Shown: positions 34,842 to 43,943 of the stretch, piece after piece
Layout of the letters: each line of letters opens with the position of its first letter
Numbering within the stretch: the stretch's first letter is position 1
From: Bradyrhizobium sp. Ai1a-2
GTDB lineage: Bacteria; Pseudomonadota; Alphaproteobacteria; Rhizobiales; Xanthobacteraceae
DNA length: 64,000 nucleotides
NCBI RefSeq assembly: GCF_000426245.1
Contig: NZ_AUEZ01000015.1
Span: forward strand, 1 to 64,000
Direction of reading: 5' to 3'
The notes under the pieces: model-generated
Told to the model about the DNA's origin: nothing
The model's database searches: none
The model's input: the letters and a program-made list of their open reading frames with translations, nothing else
Made by a program: the position numbers and the translations under genes

Positions 34842-36038
34842 ATGCGCGCGTCTTACCTGTTCACCAGCGAGTCAGTCTCGGAGGGACATCCCGACAAGGT
34901 CTGCGACCGCATTTCCGATGAGATCGTTGACCTGTTCTACCGGGAGGGCCCGAAAGCCGGGATTGACCCGTGGCAAATCCGCGCCGCTTGCGAAACGCTC
35001 GCGACCACCAACAAGGTGGTGATTGCCGGCGAGACCCGCGGGCCCCAGTCGGTGACCAACGAGCAGATCGAAAGCACCGTCCGCGAGGCGATCAAGGACA
35101 TTGGCTACGAGCAGGAAGGCTTCCACTGGAAGACCTGCGACATCGAGATCCTGCTGCATCCGCAGTCGGCCGACATCGCGCAGGGCGTCGACGCGCTGCA
35201 GCCGGGCGAGAAGCAGGAAGAGGGCGCGGGCGACCAGGGCATCATGTTCGGTTACGCCACCAATGAGACGCCGGACCTGATGCCGGCGCCGATCTTCTAT
35301 GCCCACAAGATCCTGCGGCTGATTTCCGAAGCGCGTCACTCCGGCCGCGAGAAGGTCCTGGGGCCGGACTCCAAGAGCCAGGTCACCGTGCAGTACGAGA
35401 ACGGCAAGCCGGTTGGCGTCCGCGAGATCGTGGTCTCGCACCAGCATCTGGTCGAGGACCTCTCCTCCAATCAGATACGCGACATCGTCGAGCCCTATGT
35501 GCGCGAGGCGTTGCCGAAGGACTGGATCAACGGCAAGACCATCTGGCACATCAACCCGACCGGCAAATTCTTCATTGGCGGCCCCGACGGAGACTCCGGT
35601 CTCACCGGACGCAAGATCATCGTCGATACCTATGGCGGCGCGGCCCCGCATGGCGGCGGCGCCTTCTCTGGCAAGGATCCGACCAAGGTCGACCGCTCCG
35701 CCGCCTATGCCGCGCGCTATGTGGCCAAGAACATCGTCGCTGCCGGTCTTGCCGACCGGTGCACGCTGCAGCTCGCTTACGCGATCGGCGTGGCGCGGCC
35801 ACTGTCGATCTACATCGATACCCATGGCACCGGTAAGGTGCCGGAGGACAAGCTCGAGAAGGCGGTGGCACAGGCGATGGACCTGACCCCGCGCGGCATC
35901 CGCAGCCATCTCGACCTCAACCGTCCGATCTACGCGCGAACCTCGGCTTACGGCCATTTCGGTCGCACGCCCGACAATGAAGGCGGCTTCTCCTGGGAGA
36001 AGACCGATCTCGTCGAGCCGCTGAAGCGCGCAGTCTGA
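34842..36038 (+). CDS. metK: S-adenosylmethionine synthetase
   Basis: A 398-residue enzyme making SAM from methionine and ATP. It carries [18 protein letters not shown] near the start, [12 protein letters not shown] (the conserved hexa/nonapeptide region), and [22 protein letters not shown] with the P-loop-like glycines. AAGGGG at 34828-34833 is 8 nt before ATG 34842; a TTG three bases upstream is also open. It lies between the HTH-methyltransferase gene and ahcY. A long hairpin with T-run separates it from ahcY, so the two may be separated or attenuated in transcription. Confidence 0.97.
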   Translation: MRASYLFTSESVSEGHPDKVCDRISDEIVDLFYREGPKAGIDPWQIRAACETLATTNKVVIAGETRGPQSVTNEQIESTVREAIKDIGYEQEGFHWKTCDIEILLHPQSADIAQGVDALQPGEKQEEGAGDQGIMFGYATNETPDLMPAPIFYAHKILRLISEARHSGREKVLGPDSKSQVTVQYENGKPVGVREIVVSHQHLVEDLSSNQIRDIVEPYVREALPKDWINGKTIWHINPTGKFFIGGPDGDSGLTGRKIIVDTYGGAAPHGGGAFSGKDPTKVDRSAAYAARYVAKNIVAAGLADRCTLQLAYAIGVARPLSIYIDTHGTGKVPEDKLEKAVAQAMDLTPRGIRSHLDLNRPIYARTSAYGHFGRTPDNEGGFSWEKTDLVEPLKRAV

Positions 36039-36067
36039 CTTTCTCCGTAGTTGTCCGTAACCGTGTC

Positions 36068-36110
36068 GCGTATTCCGGAAAGCTGAGACCGCTTTTCGGA
36101 ATACGCTTTT
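36068..36110 (+). terminator. Long hairpin plus T-run between metK and ahcY
   Basis: Left arm GCGTATTCCGGAAAGC (36068-36083), loop TGAGACC (36084-36090), right arm GCTTTTCGGAATACGC (36091-36106), then TTTT. The 16-bp stem has a single G-T wobble. This is a factor-independent terminator shape. It ends only 14 nt before the ahcY ATG, and the ahcY ribosome binding site GAGGAA (36111-36116) follows at once, so it may also serve as an attenuator or as an mRNA 5' structure. Confidence 0.8.
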
Positions 36111-36124
36111 GAGGAATCAATCGC

Positions 36125-37555
36125 ATGACCGCCGCCGCCAAGAAGCCTGCCTTCACCGACTACATCGTCAAGGACATTTCGCTCGCCGACTTCGGCCGCA
36201 AGGAAATCTCGCTCGCAGAAACCGAGATGCCCGGGTTGATGGCGACGCGCGAGGAGTTCGGCCCCAAGCAGCCCCTGAAGGGCGCCCGTATCGCCGGCTC
36301 CCTGCACATGACGATCCAGACCGCAGTCCTGATCGAGACGCTCGCCGCGCTCGGTGCCGACATCCGCTGGGTCTCCTGCAACATCTATTCGACCCAGGAC
36401 CACGCCGCGGCGGCGATCGCTGCAGCAGGCATTCCGGTGTTCGCGGTCAAGGGCGAGACGCTCACCGAGTACTGGGACTACACCGCCAAGCTGTTCGACT
36501 GGCACGGCGGCGGCACGCCCAACATGATCCTCGACGACGGCGGCGACGCCACCATGCTGGTGCATGCCGGCTACCGCGCCGAGCAGGGCGACACGGCTTT
36601 CCTCGATAAGCCCGGCTCGGAGGAAGAAGAGATCTTCTACGCGCTGATCAAGCGGTTGCTGAAGGAGAAGCCGAAAGGCTGGTTCGCCGAGATCGCGAAG
36701 AACATCAAGGGCGTCTCGGAGGAGACGACGACGGGCGTGCACCGTCTCTACGAGATGGCGAACAAGGGTACGCTGCTGTTCCCCGCCATCAACGTCAATG
36801 ACAGCGTGACCAAGTCGAAGTTCGACAACCTCTATGGCTGCCGTGAGTCCTTGGTCGACGGCATCCGCCGCGGCACTGACGTGATGCTGTCGGGCAAGGT
36901 CGCGATGGTTGCGGGCTTCGGCGACGTCGGCAAGGGCTCGGCGGCTTCGCTGCGCCAGGCCGGCTGCCGCGTGATGGTCTCCGAGGTCGATCCGATCTGC
37001 GCGCTGCAGGCGGCGATGGAAGGCTATGAGGTCGTGACCATGGAAGATGCCGCGCCGCGCGCCGACATCTTCGTCACTGCGACCGGCAACAAGGACATCA
37101 TCACCATCGAGCACATGCGCGCGATGAAGGATCGTGCCATCGTCTGCAACATCGGCCACTTCGACAACGAGATCCAGATCGCGACGCTGCGCAATCTGAA
37201 ATGGACCAACATCAAGCCGCAGGTCGACGAGATCGAATTCCCCGACAAGCACCGCATCATCCTGTTGTCGGAAGGTCGCCTGGTGAACCTCGGCAACGCC
37301 ATGGGCCATCCATCCTTCGTGATGTCGGCCTCCTTCACCAACCAGACGCTGGCGCAGATCGAGCTGTTCGCCAACAACAAGGACGGCAGGTACGAGAAGA
37401 AGGTCTACGTGCTGCCGAAGACGCTGGACGAGAAGGTCGCCCGCCTGCACCTCGCCAAGATCGGCGTGAAGCTGACCGAACTGCGCAAGGATCAGGCCGA
37501 CTATATCGGCGTCAAGCCGGAAGGGCCGTACAAGTCGGATCATTACCGCTACTGA
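36125..37555 (+). CDS. ahcY: Adenosylhomocysteinase (SAH hydrolase)
   Basis: A 476-residue enzyme that splits S-adenosylhomocysteine into adenosine and homocysteine, removing the product inhibitor of methyltransferases. [15 protein letters not shown] and [17 protein letters not shown] mark the substrate domain, [20 protein letters not shown] the NAD Rossmann motif, and the C-terminal KSDHYRY the tail that binds NAD of the neighbouring subunit. The insert rich in [13 protein letters not shown] is the bacterial long-form loop. The GAGGAA ribosome binding site is 8 nt from ATG. It is followed by a clear terminator. Confidence 0.97.
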   Translation: MTAAAKKPAFTDYIVKDISLADFGRKEISLAETEMPGLMATREEFGPKQPLKGARIAGSLHMTIQTAVLIETLAALGADIRWVSCNIYSTQDHAAAAIAAAGIPVFAVKGETLTEYWDYTAKLFDWHGGGTPNMILDDGGDATMLVHAGYRAEQGDTAFLDKPGSEEEEIFYALIKRLLKEKPKGWFAEIAKNIKGVSEETTTGVHRLYEMANKGTLLFPAINVNDSVTKSKFDNLYGCRESLVDGIRRGTDVMLSGKVAMVAGFGDVGKGSAASLRQAGCRVMVSEVDPICALQAAMEGYEVVTMEDAAPRADIFVTATGNKDIITIEHMRAMKDRAIVCNIGHFDNEIQIATLRNLKWTNIKPQVDEIEFPDKHRIILLSEGRLVNLGNAMGHPSFVMSASFTNQTLAQIELFANNKDGRYEKKVYVLPKTLDEKVARLHLAKIGVKLTELRKDQADYIGVKPEGPYKSDHYRY

Positions 37556-37582
37556 TCCCGGTTCTCCTGAACGAGATATTGC

Positions 37583-37611
37583 AAGGCCCCGGCACAGTCC
37601 GGGGCCTTTTT
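37583..37611 (+). terminator. Rho-independent terminator of ahcY
   Basis: A perfect 10-bp GC-rich stem AAGGCCCCGG (37583-37592), loop CACAGT, and CCGGGGCCTT (37599-37608) running into TTTTT. It lies 28 nt after the ahcY stop. Confidence 0.92.
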
Positions 37612-37682
37612 CTTGCCGCGGCCAACCAAAGCGAGTTGCAAATTGGTTCCCGCCTGCTCAATACTTTGGCAGGGAGAACGTC

Positions 37683-39149
37683 ATGACCGAGGCAATGGAG
37701 CATTTCGATGTCCTGATTGTCGGTGCCGGGCTGTCCGGCGTCGGGGCGGGCTATCATCTGCAGCAGAAGTGCCCGACCAAAAACTACGTCATCCTCGAGG
37801 GCCGCGACTGCATCGGCGGCACCTGGGATCTCTTCCGCTATCCAGGCATCCGCTCCGACAGTGACATGTACACGCTCGGCTACTCGTTCCGCCCATGGAC
37901 CGAGCCGAAAGCGATCGCGGACGGGCCGCGTATCCTGAACTATGTCCGCGAGACCGCGGCGCAGAACGGGATCGACCGCAAGATCCGCTTCAATCATCGC
38001 GTCAAGCGCGTCTCGTGGTCGTCCGAAGAGGTGCGCTGGACCGTCGAGGTGGAGCGCAAGATAGGTGAAGGCGCGGCCGAGGTCGTGCGCTTTACCTGCA
38101 ATTTCCTTCTCATGTGTTCCGGCTATTACAAATACGAGGAAGGCTACACGCCGGAATTCGCTGGTGCCGCCGACTTCGAAGGCCAGATCGTGCATCCGCA
38201 GAAATGGCCCGAGCATCTCGACTATGCCGGTAAGCGCGTCGTCGTGATCGGCTCGGGTGCGACCGCGGTGACGCTGGTGCCGGAGCTCGCCAAGACAGCC
38301 GCGCAGGTGACGATGCTGCAGCGCTCGCCGACATACGTGGTGGCGCGTCCGGCGGAGGATGCGCTCGCCAACAAGCTCCGGCGCAATCTCTCGGCCAAGC
38401 TCGCCTATCATCTGATCCGCTGGCGCAATGTGCTGCTCGGCATGTATTTCTTCCAGCTCTGCCGTCGCAAGCCGGAGCGCGCCAAGCAGCTCATCCTCGG
38501 CGGCGTCAAGATGGCGTTGGGTCCGGATTACGACATCGGCACGCATTTCACGCCGCGCTACAATCCATGGGAGCAGCGGCTCTGCCTCGTGCCCGACGGC
38601 GACCTCTTCAAGTCGATCCGCGAGAAGCGCGCCTCCGTCGTGACCAGCCAGATCGACACTTTCACCAGGACCGGCATTCGCTTAAAGGACGGCAGCGAGC
38701 TTCCAGCCGACATCATCATCACCGCGACTGGCCTCATCCTGCAGGTGCTCGGCGGCGTCGAGGTCAGCGTCGACGGCCGCAAGGTCGATTTCGCGAAAAC
38801 GCTAAGCTACAAGGGCATGATGTATTCGGATGTGCCGAACCTCGCTGCGACGCTCGGCTATACTAACGCGTCCTGGACGCTGAAATGCGATCTCACCTGC
38901 GAATATGCCTGCCGTCTGATCAATTACATGGACCGGCACGGTTTCAGGCAATGCGTGCCGCATAACCTCGATCCCTCGATCGAGGCGCTGCCGGCGCTGG
39001 ATTTCTCGTCCGGCTATGTCCAGCGCTCGATCGCCAAATTGCCCAAGCAAGGCTCGAAGCGGCCGTGGCGGCTCTACCAGAACTACGCGCTCGACATCGT
39101 CTCCCTGCGCTACGGCAAAGTGGATGACGGCGTGATGCAGTATTCGTGA
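37683..39149 (+). CDS. Flavin-containing / Baeyer-Villiger-type monooxygenase
   Basis: A 488-residue FAD- and NADPH-dependent enzyme. FAD-binding GAGLSG is at 14-19, with the GGTWDLFRYPGIRSDSDMY segment typical of BVMOs after it. The BVMO fingerprint F-x-G-x3-H-x3-W-P is present as FEGQIVHPQKWP (165-176), followed by the NADPH motif VVVIGSGATAV. It would insert oxygen into a ketone, or oxidise a heteroatom; it is EthA-like in length. AGGGAG lies before the ATG. It is a single gene between terminators and small genes, substrate unknown. Confidence 0.87.
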   Translation: MTEAMEHFDVLIVGAGLSGVGAGYHLQQKCPTKNYVILEGRDCIGGTWDLFRYPGIRSDSDMYTLGYSFRPWTEPKAIADGPRILNYVRETAAQNGIDRKIRFNHRVKRVSWSSEEVRWTVEVERKIGEGAAEVVRFTCNFLLMCSGYYKYEEGYTPEFAGAADFEGQIVHPQKWPEHLDYAGKRVVVIGSGATAVTLVPELAKTAAQVTMLQRSPTYVVARPAEDALANKLRRNLSAKLAYHLIRWRNVLLGMYFFQLCRRKPERAKQLILGGVKMALGPDYDIGTHFTPRYNPWEQRLCLVPDGDLFKSIREKRASVVTSQIDTFTRTGIRLKDGSELPADIIITATGLILQVLGGVEVSVDGRKVDFAKTLSYKGMMYSDVPNLAATLGYTNASWTLKCDLTCEYACRLINYMDRHGFRQCVPHNLDPSIEALPALDFSSGYVQRSIAKLPKQGSKRPWRLYQNYALDIVSLRYGKVDDGVMQYS

Positions 39150-39302
39150 CGATCCTCGCTGTTCTCGCGACGCGTACCATGGGTTGTTTTGCGTATTCGG
39201 GCCCGATGCCGAATCTGCCATTCTGCCGTGACGGTTAACGCCGGATTAACCAAGACGCCCTATGTTGCACGGCCTGTGGCTGCTGATAGCAAGAGGAAGC
39301 CC

Positions 39303-39455
39303 ATGGACGCCCAGCGAATTGCCGTCGACGCCCTCGTGGCGCTGACCGATTGCGACCGCGACGCCGCCGTTGCCTTCATCCGCCGCTTCTACCTCGCCGG
39401 CATCAAGGACCCCAAGCGTCTGACCTTCAAGGGCCTGCAGGCGATGCGCGCCTGA
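39303..39455 (+). CDS. Small conserved-looking protein, 50 residues
   Basis: A 50-residue acidic/basic-balanced protein starting MDAQRIAVDALVALTDCDRD, with a helical middle and a basic end. GAGGAAG immediately upstream of ATG 39303 is a strong ribosome binding site. The longer open frame starting at 39189 adds low-quality sequence. The composition (helical, one cysteine) suggests a small DNA- or protein-binding factor, but I recognise no family. It lies alone between the monooxygenase and a repeat. Confidence 0.55.
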   Translation: MDAQRIAVDALVALTDCDRDAAVAFIRRFYLAGIKDPKRLTFKGLQAMRA

Positions 39456-39474
39456 CGGCGCGGTCCTTTCTCGC

Positions 39475-39555
39475 AGGATGGGTAGAGCCAAGCGAAACCC
39501 ATCGCGATGAAGCAAGCGGTGTGAAGGATGGGTTTCGCTTCGCTCTATCCATCCT
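39475..39555. repeat. Palindromic repeat, AGGATGGGTAGAGC family
   Basis: An 81-bp inverted repeat after the small gene. AGGATGGGTAGAGCCAAGCG...ACCCATC pairs with GATGGGTTTCGC...CGCTCTATCCATCCT. The remaining bases up to the Nudix gene (39556-39786) hold nothing I can name. Confidence 0.7.
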
Positions 39556-39786
39556 ACAATCTTGCTGCGTCGAAAGATGCGAACCTATGCTGTAGCCCGC
39601 GATTTCAAATGACACCGTGCGCAAGTTCATTGGTCGCCCACCCAATTCCCCGGGCTCCTAGGCAGGGACGGTTCGTCCCGCCGCTTCGCTCGGCCAACCC
39701 TGCGCGGCAATTAATTAGCTCTTCGGCGTACCGACTGCCGCAATAATTGCCAGTGCAAAAAGGATGATGCGCCATCGAGGAGAAAC

Positions 39787-40227
39787 ATGAGCTTGCGAGA
39801 AGGCGCCGCGGCCATCGTCATTGATACGGATGGTCGCTTTCTCATGCAATTGCGCGACAACAAGCCCGGTATCGTCGACCCGGGCAAGATCAGCCTCTTC
39901 GGCGGTCGTCGCGAGGGCAACGAGAGTTTCAAGGATTGCGTTGCGCGCGAGATCCACGAGGAGCTCGGCTGCTACCTGCCGCCAGAGCGCTTCGAGTATC
40001 TCGCTCGCTGGTCCGGTTCGGACCACGCGATCACGGGCGGCAACTTTCGCGCTGAGATATTTATCGTCCGGTCAGTCCCTGCTGAGCAACTAACCGTTAC
40101 TGAGGGCGAGCTGAAGAGATTTACGCTCGGCGAGCTTGGTCAGATCAGGCAATCTCTCGCGCCTCTCGCTCAATTTGCGCTCGACGCCTTCTTGTCCGGT
40201 GCTGGGCCGACCGAGATCTCCGTATAG
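39787..40227 (+). CDS. Nudix hydrolase
   Basis: A 146-residue protein with an intact Nudix box, G-x5-E-x7-REUxEExG, from residue 40: GRREGNESFKDCVAREIHEELG. The preceding IDTDGRFLMQLRDNKPGIVDPGKISLFGG is the standard first half of the fold. Such enzymes cleave nucleoside diphosphates linked to another moiety; the substrate (nucleotide sugar, oxidised nucleotide or other) cannot be told. AGGAGA precedes ATG by a good distance. It appears to be transcribed singly. GDP-sugar hydrolysis would fit the LPS surroundings but is speculation. Confidence 0.88.
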   Translation: MSLREGAAAIVIDTDGRFLMQLRDNKPGIVDPGKISLFGGRREGNESFKDCVAREIHEELGCYLPPERFEYLARWSGSDHAITGGNFRAEIFIVRSVPAEQLTVTEGELKRFTLGELGQIRQSLAPLAQFALDAFLSGAGPTEISV

Positions 40228-40401
40228 GATTCACAGCCGGGGAGCAGGAGCTCGACGGCCCGATTTTCTTTTGAAATTGCACGGAAAATTTATCTCCGTG
40301 TACAGCCGGCGTGATCCGGAGGCCTCCTCCAGGATTGGCTGCGGGACCCGCTTGCGCTATATGACAGCAGGGCGTGGTTGGGGGCCACGGCAGGGACCGA
40401 T

Positions 40402-41331
40402 ATGTTGAAGGCGCTATTCGCACCGCAGCTGGTGATCCTCTACATCCTGGCGGCATCAACGATCTATGTGCATTTCCGTGGCCGCGAGCGGTTGCGCTTT
40501 GCCCGGCAGCTCGGCGATCATTCGACCTATCTCGCGCCCTACAATGTACTGATGTATGCCGGCTCGGCCGTGCCGAATACGCCGGTGATCCCGGTCGAGA
40601 AATTTCCCGAACTCGCGAAGCTGAGCGAGAACTGGGAGACGATCCGCGAAGAGGCGGTGCGGCTGTTCGACGAGGGCTTTATCCGCGCGGCCGCGAAGAA
40701 CAACGACTGGGGCTTCTATTCCTTCTTCAAGAGCGGTTGGAAGCGCTTTTACCTGAAGTGGTACGACGACTTCCTGCCGTCGGCGCGCACACTATGCCCG
40801 AAGACCGTTGATCTGCTGAATTCGATTCCATCCGTACACGGCGCGATGTTTGCGATGCTGCCGCCCGGCGGCAAGCTCGGCGCGCACCGCGATCCCTTTG
40901 CCGGCTCGCTGCGCTATCACCTCGGACTGGTGACCCCCAACTCGAACAAGTGCAGGATCATGGTCGATGGCGTGGAATGCGTCTGGCGCGATGGCCAGGC
41001 CTTCATGTTCGACGAGACCTTCATCCACCACGCCGAGAACGCGACCGACGTCAACCGCATCATCCTGTTCTGCGACGTCGAGCGCCCGATGAAGTATGGC
41101 TTCATGACCACGATCAATCGCTGGGTGAGCCATCACATCGTCAAGGCCTCCGCCACGCAGAACGTCGACGGCGAGCATGTCGGCGTGCTCAACAAGGTGT
41201 TCGGCAAGCTCTACGAGATCCATCTCGCCAGCCGCAAGGTCAAGGAATGGAACCGCAACGTGTACTATACGCTGAAATATTCGCTGACCGTGCTGATCCT
41301 CGGCCTGATCGTCGCGTCGGCGCTGCGGTGA
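40402..41331 (+). CDS. Aspartyl/asparaginyl beta-hydroxylase, LpxO-like
   Basis: A 309-residue Fe(II)/2-oxoglutarate hydroxylase with a hydrophobic anchor at each end (about 5-20 and 290-305). GAHRDPFAGSLRYHLGL supplies the iron-binding histidine and the 2-OG-binding region, and FDETFIHHAENATDVNRIILFCDVERP the second histidine and arginine. This layout matches LpxO, which 2-hydroxylates a secondary acyl chain of lipid A at the inner membrane. Start ATG 40402 with AGGGA upstream. It stands near MsbA and other envelope genes but is not in an operon with them. Confidence 0.83.
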   Translation: MLKALFAPQLVILYILAASTIYVHFRGRERLRFARQLGDHSTYLAPYNVLMYAGSAVPNTPVIPVEKFPELAKLSENWETIREEAVRLFDEGFIRAAAKNNDWGFYSFFKSGWKRFYLKWYDDFLPSARTLCPKTVDLLNSIPSVHGAMFAMLPPGGKLGAHRDPFAGSLRYHLGLVTPNSNKCRIMVDGVECVWRDGQAFMFDETFIHHAENATDVNRIILFCDVERPMKYGFMTTINRWVSHHIVKASATQNVDGEHVGVLNKVFGKLYEIHLASRKVKEWNRNVYYTLKYSLTVLILGLIVASALR

Positions 41332-41394
41332 TGAAATGCGTGCGGCGGATTACGCTCAGCTGATCTGCTCTGCGGCCCTTTTCCGGATCATGCA

Positions 41395-42240
41395 CTAGGG
41401 AAGCGCCGCACCGGCGTTGGCAACGAGCGGACTATCGGTCGGTGCAGGCGCCAGTTCGCTGCTGCTGCCCTTGGTGAGAAACTCGTTGAGCGTAGCCTGG
41501 ATCCTGTGCTTCACGGAGTAAGGTCCACGGTCGCACATGTCAGTATGCCGGAATTGCGTATTGATGATGTCGATCACTTGTTTGTTGGCCTGTTCGGGCG
41601 CCGGCAACACGCCGGGATCGGTCGTGAAGTTGGGATCTTGCGAGCGGAACGACAGGATCTTGAGTCTGTGGTCAAGCACGAAGGGAACACGCAAATTGTC
41701 CAGCGTGATCACCTTTGCCACCAGTTCGGGATGTTGCTTGGCGTAGTACATGGCGATATCGCCGCCGTTCGAATGACCGACGAGGGTCAGATGATCGTAG
41801 ACGGCATTGGGCTCAAGCGCCTTTAGCTTCGCGAGCACAAAGCCGATGTTGGCTTCGCCCTTCTTGTAGACGCCGAGCCTGCCCACATAGGGTAGTCCCA
41901 CCCTCGTCACCAGCGGAGGGTCGGATGGAATATCCTGCTGGATGCTGGCGACCAGATATCCATCCGCAGCCAGCACATTTTCCAGGAACGAATACTCGGT
42001 GTTCTTGACCGTGTTGCCGTTGCTGATGATCGCGACCGGGAGCTTCCAGAAGCCGGCATTGGCCTTCATCTCGTAGTCCGCACGCACGGCAAGATCGACC
42101 GGCACCAGCCGGTGTCGGGTCTCATCATAGAGACTCAAGCTCTCGTGCCGAATTCCCCACTTGCTCACGCCAAAGTAGGCAGCGCCGGAGAGGGCGCAGA
42201 GACAGGCAAAAACGACAATTCCTCGCTTCATTGCTTCCAT
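41395..42240 (-). CDS. Exported alpha/beta hydrolase
   Basis: A 281-residue protein with an N-terminal hydrophobic segment (about 6-24), probably a signal peptide or anchor. The nucleophile elbow is GHSNGG (155-160, Ser157). Asp and His of the triad are probably in the C-terminal third (KILSFRSQDPNF, later QFRHTDMC). It resembles lipase/esterase-like hydrolases of the envelope. It is convergent with the LpxO-like gene and divergent from the MHS transporter. Substrate unknown; the C-terminus is Ala/Pro-rich and probably flexible. Confidence 0.7.
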   Translation of the reverse strand: MEAMKRGIVVFACLCALSGAAYFGVSKWGIRHESLSLYDETRHRLVPVDLAVRADYEMKANAGFWKLPVAIISNGNTVKNTEYSFLENVLAADGYLVASIQQDIPSDPPLVTRVGLPYVGRLGVYKKGEANIGFVLAKLKALEPNAVYDHLTLVGHSNGGDIAMYYAKQHPELVAKVITLDNLRVPFVLDHRLKILSFRSQDPNFTTDPGVLPAPEQANKQVIDIINTQFRHTDMCDRGPYSVKHRIQATLNEFLTKGSSSELAPAPTDSPLVANAGAALP

Positions 42241-42582
42241 CCCGTCGTTTTTTTCTTGGTGTTAGTTTCCTGTTAATATGGGTATGCGTGACGAAAAAGG
42301 CTCTAGGTCCTGCGGCCACATTAAATTTCCGTGAACTTCTTGCCAGTGCTGGCGTCGCTGCGCCCCGCGCAGGAACGAAGCGGCGCACTTATCGCGCGTA
42401 GACGATGCGGAGTGGCGGATAACGCTACGCCAATCCGCCCTGCGATCCGCGCTCCCGTCGACTAAAGTTCTAGCCTCGATGTTCCCAATCGGTTGGAACC
42501 TTCGGCGCGTTATATCGTTTTACGATAAAACGACCCAACCGGTTCGAATTCACAGGGGGGCTTGTCCGAGGGAGATGCTCCC
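42241..42582. promoter_or_regulatory. Divergent intergenic region with an operator cluster
   Basis: A 342-bp gap between the hydrolase and the transporter gene. Its right part (42484-42548) contains three ordered dyads listed separately. The left part (about 42405-42445) has a small palindromic repeat around GCGGATAACGCTACGCCAATCCGC. Nothing coding is visible. Confidence 0.5.
42484..42548. promoter_or_regulatory. Three-part operator: two direct CCCAAYCGGTTSGAA boxes flanking a dyad
   Basis: Box 1 is CCCAATCGGTTGGAA (42484-42498) and box 2 CCCAACCGGTTCGAA (42534-42548), identical at 13 of 15 positions and in the same orientation, 50 bp apart. Each is centred on a CG-containing near-palindrome (AACCGGTT in box 2). 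Between them is a perfect inverted repeat TCGTTTTA-cga-TAAAACGA (42515-42533). Box 2 ends 34 bp before the transporter ATG. This is what a repressor/activator control region looks like. The 50-bp spacing is close to five helical turns, fitting cooperative binding on one DNA face. Confidence 0.7.
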
Positions 42583-43923
42583 ATGGCAACGCTCGGCCTC
42601 GACGCCACCCGACTGACTCCATCCGAGCATCAGCGCCAGCTTCGTCGCGCCGTCATCGCTTCCACGATTGGGACCGCGATCGAATGGTATGACTTCTTCC
42701 TTTACAGCACCGTCACCGGTCTGGTTTTCGCAAAGCTGTTCTTCCCGCACTCCGACCCTTGGGTCGGCACGCTGGAGGCTTTTGCGATTTATGCTGTCGG
42801 CTTCATCGCGCGGCCGATCGGTGCTGCGATCTTCGGGCATTATGGCGACCGCATCGGCCGCAAATCGACCCTGATCGCGACGCTGCTCGTGATGGGACTG
42901 GCGACCGCGGCGGTGGCCGTGGTGCCGACCTACGAGCGCATCGGCATCTGGGGCGCCGTGATCCTCACGGTGCTGCGATTCATCCAGGGCGTCGGTGTCG
43001 GCGGCGAATGGGGTGGCTCGGTTCTGATGTCGATGGAATGGGCGCGCGACAACCACTCTCGTGGATTCATCGCGTCATGGCCGCAATTCGGCGTGCCTTG
43101 CGGCCTGTTTCTCGCCAATCTTGCGGTGCTGGCGTTCAGCCAGATGGCCGGCGACCAGTTCCTCGCCTGGGGCTGGCGCATTCCGTTCGCGCTCAGCCTC
43201 ATCCTGGTCGGCGTTGGCCTCTATATCCGGCTCGGCATCCTGGAAACGCCGGTGTTCTCCAAGCTGCAGACGGAGCAAAAGATCGACCGCACGCCGATGC
43301 TGACGGTCATCAAGGAGTATCCCAAGGAGATCCTCCTGTCCGCCTTTGCGCGCATGGCCGAGCAGGCGCCATTCTACATCTTCACCGCCTTCGTCTTTTC
43401 CTACGGCATTGCCACGCTGCACGTCTCGCGCGACTTCCTGCTCACCGCTGTGCTCACGGCTTCGGTGCTGTCATTCGTCTCGATCCCGCTGTTCGGGCAT
43501 CTCTCCGACCAGATCGGCCGCAAGACAATGTATATGATCGGTGCCGTCGTGACCGGCATCTTCGGCTTCATCTATTTCGCGATGCTCAATACAGGATCGG
43601 CGACGGTCATCTTCCTCGCGATCGTGCTGTCGCTGATCCCGCATGACATGTTGTACGGACCGCAGGCCGCGCTGATCGCTGAGAGCTTCACGGGACGCCT
43701 GCGCTACAGCGGCTCATCGCTCGGCTACCAGCTCGCATCCGTGATCGCCGGCGGTCCGGCGCCGCTGATCGCGACCTGGCTGTTCGGCACGTTCCAGTCG
43801 TCGACCGCGATCGCGGTCTACATCGCGCTCTGCGCCGTCATCACGCTGGTCGCGACTGCGCTGATGACCGACTACACCGGCAAGGACATCAACGCGGCCG
43901 GCGCGCATGGCCGGCGGGCATAA
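42583..43923 (+). CDS. MFS transporter, metabolite:H+ symporter (MHS) family
   Basis: A 446-residue transporter with twelve predicted membrane helices. The MHS/ShiA-ProP signature is visible: GTAIEWYDFFLYSTVTGLVF, RPIGAAIFGHYGDRIGRKSTL (MFS loop 2-3 motif) and GVGVGGEWGGSVLMSMEWA. The second-half loop motif is GHLSDQIGRKTMY. Members import carboxylates or compatible solutes with protons. I choose ATG 42583, 8 nt after GGGAG; a TTG start 21 nt upstream is less likely. The operator cluster directly upstream points to substrate-controlled expression, and the SPW gene follows 20 nt downstream, perhaps in the same transcript. Confidence 0.87.
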   Translation: MATLGLDATRLTPSEHQRQLRRAVIASTIGTAIEWYDFFLYSTVTGLVFAKLFFPHSDPWVGTLEAFAIYAVGFIARPIGAAIFGHYGDRIGRKSTLIATLLVMGLATAAVAVVPTYERIGIWGAVILTVLRFIQGVGVGGEWGGSVLMSMEWARDNHSRGFIASWPQFGVPCGLFLANLAVLAFSQMAGDQFLAWGWRIPFALSLILVGVGLYIRLGILETPVFSKLQTEQKIDRTPMLTVIKEYPKEILLSAFARMAEQAPFYIFTAFVFSYGIATLHVSRDFLLTAVLTASVLSFVSIPLFGHLSDQIGRKTMYMIGAVVTGIFGFIYFAMLNTGSATVIFLAIVLSLIPHDMLYGPQAALIAESFTGRLRYSGSSLGYQLASVIAGGPAPLIATWLFGTFQSSTAIAVYIALCAVITLVATALMTDYTGKDINAAGAHGRRA

Positions 43924-43943
43924 GCAAACAAGGGAGAAACGGC

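Noticed and set aside
34872..35957. A 361-codon minus-strand frame opposite metK
   Set aside because: Antisense shadow of metK with no recognisable domain.
36039..36124. SAH or SAM riboswitch in the ahcY leader
   Set aside because: Only a single long hairpin with T-run is visible; the pseudoknot and conserved core of known SAH/SAM classes are not recognisable, so it is listed as terminator/attenuator.
35948..37543. A 531-codon minus-strand frame opposite ahcY
   Set aside because: Antisense shadow; ahcY is beyond doubt and has its own ribosome binding site and terminator.
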